Source: Mariannaea sp. PMI_226 (taxonomy: Eukaryota; Ascomycota; Sordariomycetes; Hypocreales; Nectriaceae). Taken from it: DNA of 64,000 nucleotides. The DNA is taken from positions 2,418,001 to 2,482,000 of the forward strand of contig JANFOG010000001.1 of the NCBI GenBank assembly GCA_024336345.1, given 5' to 3'. Both the position numbers and the translations under genes were made by a program. How positions within the stretch are numbered: position 1 is the first letter of the stretch; every line of letters begins with the position of its first letter. The notes under the pieces are model-generated. The model was given only the letters and a program-made list of their open reading frames with translations, made no database searches and was not told where the DNA came from. Positions 57,748 to 64,000 of this stretch are shown one piece after another.

Positions 57748-60700
57748 TCAGCGTTGTTCAGACGCTTTGTTTCGCTTTTTGGTTCGATCTCTTGCTGCTG
57801 GAGTCTCATCCACTTCATCTTCGATATCACCATCAGCGTCAGCATCAGCATCATCATCATCACTGATGGTAACTCTTCTCGCTGTTCGTTTTCGCTTCCC
57901 AGTACCAGTATCTGACGGGCCCGTGTCTTGGCTTGTTCCAGAAACGTTCGCCCTCAATCTATCCACAGCCGCCGCCATCCGTTTGCTGCCCTGCCCTCTC
58001 TGTCGTGGTGCAAATGCTTCCTTCGCCCCTACGCCTACACCACCCCCAAAGAACTTCGTAATGTTTGCTTGCGTGCCTTCGCGATCGCGCTTATTCATAT
58101 CCTTGATAACGGGTACCAGAACCTCATCTGTACGTTCTTTGCTCCACCCAATAGTGGCCATGAGGAATTGTCGAAGTCCCTCCACGTCTGGAACTCCCCA
58201 TTGGAAAGCTTCAGTGCTGTCATCAACCTCTGGATTTAGATAAGCATCATAGACAGCGGAGCTTGGGAATCCTGGTGGAAGAAAGAGTTTGGCGGCCTGA
58301 GACTTTCGAAATTTCCTACGGAAGGGTGACGATGCATCAGCTTCCTTAGGCCGGTTTTGAGATTGCACTGCCTGCCACCATTCACGAAAATCTTGCAGAC
58401 CAGACTTGCCAGGAAACTCTGACAAAATCTCAACAGCTGTAACGGGACCAACGCCAGGTAACCCCTCGGTATAATCAGACCCCAGAAGCTGTGCCAATGA
58501 AATGAGTTGCTCTCGAGACAAGGACAGTTCTTTTTCCAAATCAATGCCCAGGTATAGCTCAACAAACTTGTTGCTGTTAAACATGTTCTTGTAGACTCGA
58601 GTACCCCCAAATAGGAAGGTATCGGAGTCATCTGTCACGATGCCATCAACCAGTCCTAGTCGCACAAGTTCGGCACATTGCGCTTCGGCCTCCATGGGGG
58701 CTGTGATGTAGGGTATACCAAACAGCCGAAGAAGGGCTTGACATTCTGTGATCATGACTTGTGTCACTTCATCAGCATCTCGGCGATCCTTCTTTTGTTG
58801 GCTTCGAAGGGCACGAAGTTCCTTCTCGTAATCTTCTCTGTTTTGCGCTGCTGACTTGTTGTTCAGCTCACTGGCAAATCGAGCATGCTCCTCGGCTTCC
58901 TCAGCCATCTGTGCCAAAAGCTCTTCATCTCCTGGATCACTGAATTCATCATGGTCATCATCGTCAAAGAGAGCATCATCGATGTCAATAGCCACCTGCC
59001 CATCAGCAGCCATTGGAGCTGGGACATCCTCGAATATTGGTGATGAACTTCTAAGCGTCGTGTCCGCCAGTTGTGCTACAGGAACATCTTCGAATTCAGG
59101 CTCGGGAGATGCTGAAAGTCGTTCTTCTTCTCCAGATGTCTCCCGAAAAGTGTTGGAACGTTCTATCACATCTTCAAATTCTGGTTCAGGAGTCGGTGAT
59201 GGTTTTGTAGCTTCTACTTCAGAGGGCCCCGCAATACTCTCCCTTGCCTTGCTGCCGACTTTGTTTTCGTCTTCGTCGTCGTTGCGAATGAAGATGGGTG
59301 CATTGTCAGTAGCTTTCTCTGGTGAGGGAGGAATTTCCACAATCTGAATTTCGTCGTCGCTATCCGAGGAAGAATCGATCTCAATAAATCGGTTTTGCAT
59401 CTCGCGGCGTCGAAGCCTCTCCTCCTCTTCAGCTGCAAGTCTATCTTCAGCATTGATTTCTCGTTCAACTTCCTGCTGTTTCTTCAATGATTCTCGGATG
59501 TCGCCCCCATCAATCAACCAAGGGGGAAGAGGCTTTGGACCATCGTTCTCAGTCTCCTTTTCAAAGCCTCCAGCCGTCTCATCCTCGAGATCCTGATGTT
59601 CACCCGGCTCATCGGTCTTCGCCTCATCAGTCTCTTTCTGAGACTTTTTCTTTGCAAAGAGAGATGATCCCCAATCAAGTTTCGGGAAGGGTAATGGGCC
59701 GTCGAAAGGGTTCTTTTTGTTCTCCAGAATTGGTGCTGGTTGCGCCTTCTTTAGGAGTCTAGATTTTGCCATGATGGCCTGCATATCGTCTTCGCTGTCG
59801 CTTTCGACAGCAGGTCCTCGCTCTTGACGATTTGATATCGCCGCATTAGCCCGGTTGTTGACAATGTGAGCGATGACTAAACCGCCAGTTCCAGTGATGG
59901 GTTTAGCAGCCTCGGCGGATCTTTGCATCCACTTGGGCTTCTCAGCGGGAACCTCCTCAGGATTGTCTTCGGTCGCCACATCTTGGCCGACACCATGTTG
60001 ATTCTGTAATGACAACGCGATAGCGCGGTTAAGGTCATCCTCTTCCTCTGGGTGCAATCTCATCTCAGTCGATGTTTGAATGATATCATTCACGTCTCCG
60101 AGGTTATCGCCAACGAATAATGAATCCTCGTCATTAATAATGGCAGCAGCAACTGCTCCAGGTCCACCGCCTCGATGGCTGCCATAAAAATCTTGTCGTT
60201 GTAGCGCCATTTCTTGAGCTGCTTGTATACTAGCTAAAGTCGCAGACGATGGTTTTGGCAATCGGTTCAAGCCTTCAATAGGGACATCCTCAAAATCTGC
60301 GTCGTCGTCATCATCTTCTTCGTTGTCTTTGGACTGATACTGAATTTCGATCGCGTCAACATCAATAGGCTTATGTGCCTCTCCAACATCTTTCTCCTTG
60401 CTGACTACACCCAGTGCCCAGCCTCCTTCCACACCGTCATTCTTTACCAGGATGTACTCTCTGTTCTTCTCTCCAGCAATCCTTCCATTCACACCTAGAG
60501 TGAGATCAAGGCCAGTCATTCCAATTTCAAGCATCAGACGTTGAGTGAGGTGGTTCCTCTCTTTGACTCTCTCGATTTGAAATCTTGAAAATGCCATACG
60601 ATCAGGAAACATATCGTCCAGCTGTTCTTTGCTGAGACCCATTCTCAATCGACTTCTCAATCTTGCTGCGTTGAGAATATTGTATCGGTCTGGAGGTGGC

Positions 60701-61395
60701 AAGCTCTTGAAGAACTCGCCATCGAAGTCGATCTTGCTGAAGTCATACAAATTGATGTCCTCGCCAGCATGAAATTGGCGGGCGTATTCTTCCAGCTCCT
60801 CCACACTCATTATTCGGGGATCATCTGGCTTCCCCATGGCTGCGATACCTCGGCCATCTAGTTCGGGGAGATGGTAAGCATCTTGCTTGTGAAACCGTCT
60901 ATTCTGAAGTCTTTCCTTCTGTGTCATGCCTTCTTCAGCAACATAGACAAGCTGGCTTGCATCGGGGATTTCCTCTTGCATTTCTTCTTCTCTGGCGGCG
61001 ACGCGGTCTTTGTTCCTCCGTCTCTTATGATCCTCCTCTTCGGCAATGCGCTGCATCTGCATCGCCAGGAGCTTACCGGCAGTCCTTACGGCATCCTCGC
61101 GTCGACCCTCTCGTCGCTGCTTTCGGCTTTGGATTGTTTGGCGCTTAAGAACCGGGGCGCCGCCATCAAAGACGAATACCGGTAAGATTCCAAACCAGAG
61201 GAGCTTGCAAATGCGTCGGAAGAAACCAACAACGTGAGAGTTTCGCAAAGCGTTTCCCTCTTTATCACGAACAGCTTTGAGAAACTGATAGATCCAGATA
61301 GATGCATCAACAGCAAGGCGTTTGCGATTAAGGGTTGCGAGGTTCGTTGGTCGCGCGCATGGTTGCACGACGGTCCAGAGACCGTTAACACCCAT
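57748..61395 (-). CDS. RAD2: DNA repair endonuclease Rad2/XPG
   Basis: Structure-specific nuclease that makes the 3' incision in nucleotide-excision repair, S. pombe Rad13 and human XPG. Intronless, 1215 aa. The N nuclease domain begins MGVNGLWTVVQPCARP and continues with LAVDASIWIYQFLKAV and GILPVFVFDGGAPVLK (about residues 1-95). The long acidic spacer (about 130-850) is typical of XPG and holds glutamate-rich TFIIH-binding-like stretches. The I nuclease domain near 905-960 has ITAPMEAEAQCAELVRLG and VDGIVTDDSDTFLFG, followed by the helix-hairpin-helix LLGSDYTEGLPGVGPVTA. A canonical PIP box QANITKFF lies at 58048-58071 (near residue 1109), then a basic NLS-like C-terminus (GKRKRTARR). Divergent to NAA38. 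Confidence 0.97.
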   Translation of the reverse strand: MGVNGLWTVVQPCARPTNLATLNRKRLAVDASIWIYQFLKAVRDKEGNALRNSHVVGFFRRICKLLWFGILPVFVFDGGAPVLKRQTIQSRKQRREGRREDAVRTAGKLLAMQMQRIAEEEDHKRRRNKDRVAAREEEMQEEIPDASQLVYVAEEGMTQKERLQNRRFHKQDAYHLPELDGRGIAAMGKPDDPRIMSVEELEEYARQFHAGEDINLYDFSKIDFDGEFFKSLPPPDRYNILNAARLRSRLRMGLSKEQLDDMFPDRMAFSRFQIERVKERNHLTQRLMLEIGMTGLDLTLGVNGRIAGEKNREYILVKNDGVEGGWALGVVSKEKDVGEAHKPIDVDAIEIQYQSKDNEEDDDDDADFEDVPIEGLNRLPKPSSATLASIQAAQEMALQRQDFYGSHRGGGPGAVAAAIINDEDSLFVGDNLGDVNDIIQTSTEMRLHPEEEDDLNRAIALSLQNQHGVGQDVATEDNPEEVPAEKPKWMQRSAEAAKPITGTGGLVIAHIVNNRANAAISNRQERGPAVESDSEDDMQAIMAKSRLLKKAQPAPILENKKNPFDGPLPFPKLDWGSSLFAKKKSQKETDEAKTDEPGEHQDLEDETAGGFEKETENDGPKPLPPWLIDGGDIRESLKKQQEVEREINAEDRLAAEEEERLRRREMQNRFIEIDSSSDSDDEIQIVEIPPSPEKATDNAPIFIRNDDEDENKVGSKARESIAGPSEVEATKPSPTPEPEFEDVIERSNTFRETSGEEERLSASPEPEFEDVPVAQLADTTLRSSSPIFEDVPAPMAADGQVAIDIDDALFDDDDHDEFSDPGDEELLAQMAEEAEEHARFASELNNKSAAQNREDYEKELRALRSQQKKDRRDADEVTQVMITECQALLRLFGIPYITAPMEAEAQCAELVRLGLVDGIVTDDSDTFLFGGTRVYKNMFNSNKFVELYLGIDLEKELSLSREQLISLAQLLGSDYTEGLPGVGPVTAVEILSEFPGKSGLQDFREWWQAVQSQNRPKEADASSPFRRKFRKSQAAKLFLPPGFPSSAVYDAYLNPEVDDSTEAFQWGVPDVEGLRQFLMATIGWSKERTDEVLVPVIKDMNKRDREGTQANITKFFGGGVGVGAKEAFAPRQRGQGSKRMAAAVDRLRANVSGTSQDTGPSDTGTGKRKRTARRVTISDDDDADADADGDIEDEVDETPAARDRTKKRNKASEQR

Positions 61396-62013
61396 TGTAA
61401 AGGTGAGGATACAAAGGGTTGTGACCGGTTCTCAGGCGCAAAATCAATGTGCTCAAGGGATTGGCCCTCGATCGAGACGGCTCAGAACCATTGCGCGGCT
61501 CAGAAACAGTATCTCACACCATCTCCATTCAGCCTTGAGTTGAGGAGGAATTGATGGTGATTGGAAGGGTGTGAAGTTGGTAGTTGGCTGAGGGCACGAG
61601 CTAGGCTACCACCAAGTGACAGCCGGCCTGCAAGTACCCGAGTACCCCCCGTAAGTCGAAATCCCCCAGCCGAATTGATAGTGGGGTGTTAAACTTAGTC
61701 AGCAGCCATGCCCCTCACTCAGTGCGTGGTCGCACTTATGGTTGCACTTACTATGTACAGGGGAAGGGCTAAGGCAGGACAGATTACTCCGAGGTTGAAC
61801 TGCCAGCTTGCCAGGGTCCGCACCAAAAAGTCAGTGTGGATCTGAGCAACTGGAGAGTGCGGATCCAATTGGCTCCAAGTTCGAGAACATCCTTTGGAAC
61901 CTTTCCTCCAAGTCTCCAATGACGCTCCCCCTCCAGACTTCGTTCCATTTCGTTGACTCTCCTCTCCTCTCCTCTTATCACTGGCTTCTGGAAAAGCCCC
62001 TGGCCATGCAGAG
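61396..62013. promoter_or_regulatory. intergenic, divergent promoters of RAD2 and NAA38
   Basis: 618 bp between divergent start codons. No other gene seen; a CTCTCCTCTCCTCTC pyrimidine run (near 61960) lies about 55 bp upstream of the NAA38 ATG and fits a start-site tract. Confidence 0.55.
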
Positions 62014-62442
62014 ATGGATCAGGATGAAGCTCGAAGTTTTCTTGCGAGTATTCTGAATAAGAATCTCCGTATTCATACGTCGGATGGACGTTTGTTTTGG
62101 GGGGCCCTCAAGTGCACCGATCCCGTTCGTCAAAACCCTCCCCAACATGGCAATCTCCATCCATCATTGCTTGGAACCATGTTGAATTCTCTATACTAAT
62201 ATGACATCAAGGATAAAAATATTGTCCTTGCCAACACTTATGAATACCGGCAGCCCACCTCCAAGCAACGCGCCGAAGCAGCAGAGAAAGCTGATGGCGG
62301 GACAGTCGCTTTAAACATGACATCACGCTACCTGGGCCTAATAGTTGTCCCTGGTCATCACATCGTTAAAATGGAACTTGAAGAGTTTTCTAGTCAACTC
62401 AAGAAATCGAACTTCATCGATAAGGCTCGTATTCGAGATTAA
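62014..62442 (+). CDS. NAA38: NatC auxiliary subunit Naa38 (LSMD1), Sm-like protein
   Basis: Small Sm-fold subunit of the NatC N-terminal acetyltransferase (yeast Mak31). Two exons, 62014-62124 and 62212-62442; 113 aa. Exon 1 encodes MDQDEARSFLASILNKNLRIH then SDGRLFWGALKCTDP, the Sm1 strands. Exon 2 continues DKNIVLANTYEYRQP, then the Sm2 part RYLGLIVVPGHHIVKMELEEF. The intron has a GTTCGT donor, weaker than usual, and a TACTAAT branch site close to its AG; without removing it the frame stops early. Length and motif order match LSMD1 proteins. Convergent with PIL1, 267 bp apart. Confidence 0.9.
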
Positions 62443-62709
62443 TGGGTAGGGGAAGGGAACACCAAAAGAAAAGAAAGAAAATAAAGGTTACCAAGTGAAC
62501 CAAAAGGAAAAAAAAAAAGTCCAAACGCGTTTTAAAATCCGTCCGTCCATCCGTTCGTCCCAACATCTCCTAATACGCCTCAAGCGCTGAGGCCGATTTT
62601 CTTCATTACGCCCTAGCATTATCCTCCTTGCAACCTTGGGAATCTGATCAATACTGCGGTATCATCGTCTTGTCTTCATGATAACGCCGTGTAATGTGTC
62701 GACTCACTC

Positions 62710-63938
62710 CTAAGCGACACTGACTTCCTGGGTACGTCCTCGGGACTCACCGTTCAAGCCGCCATCGCTGCCAAGCATAGATTCATGAATATCTTCCTCC
62801 TCTTCCTCATCACTACCAACCTCGGCATCCCGTCCAACCCAGGAACTGCTGTCATCCAAGGGTACATCCTGGCCAGACAGGTCATGACCCTCGTTCCTGG
62901 CGCGGATGTGATTTCGGCGACGCTGAGATAAAGTTCGTGCGCGAGTAGAGAGCTTTGATGACACCACAGCATTAGATGAAACCCAGTTAGTGAGCGCATC
63001 CTCGCAGTCCTGAATTATCGCCTTGCTCGCCTCGTAGCCATCATAAGCCTGTCGGGTTTCGCCCGGAGTGACCGGAGTGTCGTCAATCAACTCAAGCAGG
63101 TGCTTCCCGTAGCCAGCAATTATGGCAACCTTCTCACAATGCTCACGTAGTGCATCGAACTGGTACGTGTATGCGGCCTTGACCTTCTCGCGAGTAATAT
63201 TAGAGAGCTGGGCTTCGGCAACGAGCGATTCGGCTTCGGCTCGAACGAGCTCCTGTTCGAGAACGACGATTTTTGGAGAGTTGGGCTCCTTATACTTTAG
63301 TTGGGCGATTTGATCGGTGATCTTTTGCTTGCCTGCAATGAAATGTTCAGTAGAATGGCTATCGGTGTGGATCGTAACGGAGACTTACGGTCTCGGCTTG
63401 GTTGAACTGATGCCTCAATATTTCGAATGCTCTTCATGGTAATTCGGTACTGATCATATCGGTCGACATACTGATCTTCAAGCTCGCCAATCTCGTAGAG
63501 AAGAACACCAAGCTTGTCGGTGACGTCAGAGACATCTTCATCGCCAGCTTCGCCCCAAAGCGAGATTTGTTGCTGTCAAAAGCGTCAATTACATTTCTAT
63601 TGTGGGGGGGGAAACACACTGTGACTCACGGCAACTTCCATGCGCTCTCTTGCAACAGTCTCCATGCTTCGCATGACATTCTTTTCCATTTTAACTAGCT
63701 GGGAGAGCTTCTTCGCAAGATCGGGCCCAAAGGCTCCGCCAGCATTGCGGCGAAGAGCATGTCCTAGTGGTCGAGGTGTGTCAGTGCTGGAAGATGATAA
63801 AATATTGTATGGTAGGTGGAATCGATTGGGTCGGTGGAGGTTGGAAGCGCGGAGTGGGCGGTTGCTTACCCAAACTACCCTTGAACAGGCGTCCGGATTT
63901 GGTGGAAGAAGGTGGAGGAGGAGGGTTCTGGGCATATT
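62710..63938 (-). CDS. PIL1: eisosome core BAR protein Pil1/Lsp1, 5' end beyond window
   Basis: BAR-domain protein that assembles the eisosome lattice under the plasma membrane. Visible exons: 63938-63870, 63763-63630, 63572-63389 and 63332-62710 (about 335 residues); the start codon and first short exon lie past 64000. Joined sequence gives NPPPPPSSTKSGRLFKGSLG, GHALRRNAGGAFGPDLAKKLSQL, MEVAQQISLWGEAGDEDVSD, then YDQYRITMKSIRNIEASVQPSRDRKQKI, matching the conserved Pil1/Lsp1 fold. The basic SGRLFKGS and LRRNAGG parts are the region known to bind membrane and to be phosphorylated by Pkh kinases in yeast. The C-terminal tail is acidic (GSDEEEEEDIHESM). Confidence 0.93.
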
Positions 63939-64000
63939 CTTGTCAATTACATGCTACACGCGGAAAACAATGCGACAGCCTGGCGCGGGTGCGAGACATA

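Noticed and set aside
57497..58243. Plus-strand open frame of 248 codons
   Set aside because: Mostly antisense to the RAD2 coding sequence, serine-rich without a domain; a shadow of the real gene.

Overview
This is nuclear DNA of a filamentous ascomycete (Pezizomycotina; most likely Sordariomycetes, perhaps Hypocreales, the order being an inference from overall resemblance). The genes have short introns of about 50-140 nt with GTNNGT-type donors and CTAAC/CTAAT-type branch sites. They are single-copy eukaryotic housekeeping genes on both strands, including an RNA polymerase II heptad CTD, COMPASS, eisosome and ERAD components. A complex I assembly factor (NDUFAF7/MidA type) indicates a respiratory chain with complex I, unlike budding yeast. 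No mobile element, virus, CRISPR array or secondary-metabolite cluster is seen.

Layout. Positions 1-14263 form a gene-poor block with no intact gene I can support; it holds simple repeats, pyrimidine tracts and one decayed minus-strand coding relic (about 2377-3300). From 14264 the window is gene-dense: RPB1 (-), the COMPASS WD40 subunit SWD1 (-), THG1 (+), TMA23 (-), a DUF726 alpha/beta-hydrolase (+), MSB1/Mug8 (-), then a 5.4 kb intergenic block, UNG1 (-), HRD3 (+), a small PPxY membrane protein (+), an unidentified conserved 260-aa protein (-), ALA1 (+), NDUFAF7-like (-), tRNA-Ser(GCU) with an intron (+), a membrane-anchored cysteine-synthase-like protein (+), TFIIS/DST1 (-), RAD2/XPG (-), NAA38 (+) and PIL1 (-, running off the right edge).

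How the genes relate. There are no operons; neighbours are mostly divergent pairs sharing promoters (SWD1/THG1, TMA23/DUF726, UNG1/HRD3, the 260-aa gene/ALA1, RAD2/NAA38) or convergent pairs. Several products act around transcription and its repair (RPB1, SWD1, TFIIS, RAD2), and others in tRNA and translation (THG1, ALA1, TMA23, tRNA-Ser), but I read this as ordinary housekeeping density.

The more interesting points are: probable dual mitochondrial/cytosolic translation of ALA1; a possible non-AUG mitochondrial form of UNG1; PIP-box-like motifs in both UNG1 and RAD2; a 9-nt terminal coding exon in TFIIS; repeated LPRRPT motifs in the DUF726 protein; a (CT)30 tract facing a downstream GA tract after HRD3; and the decayed gene in the left block. 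Splice sites were placed by eye from donor, branch and acceptor consensus and from reading-frame continuity; every complete model given is a whole number of codons.
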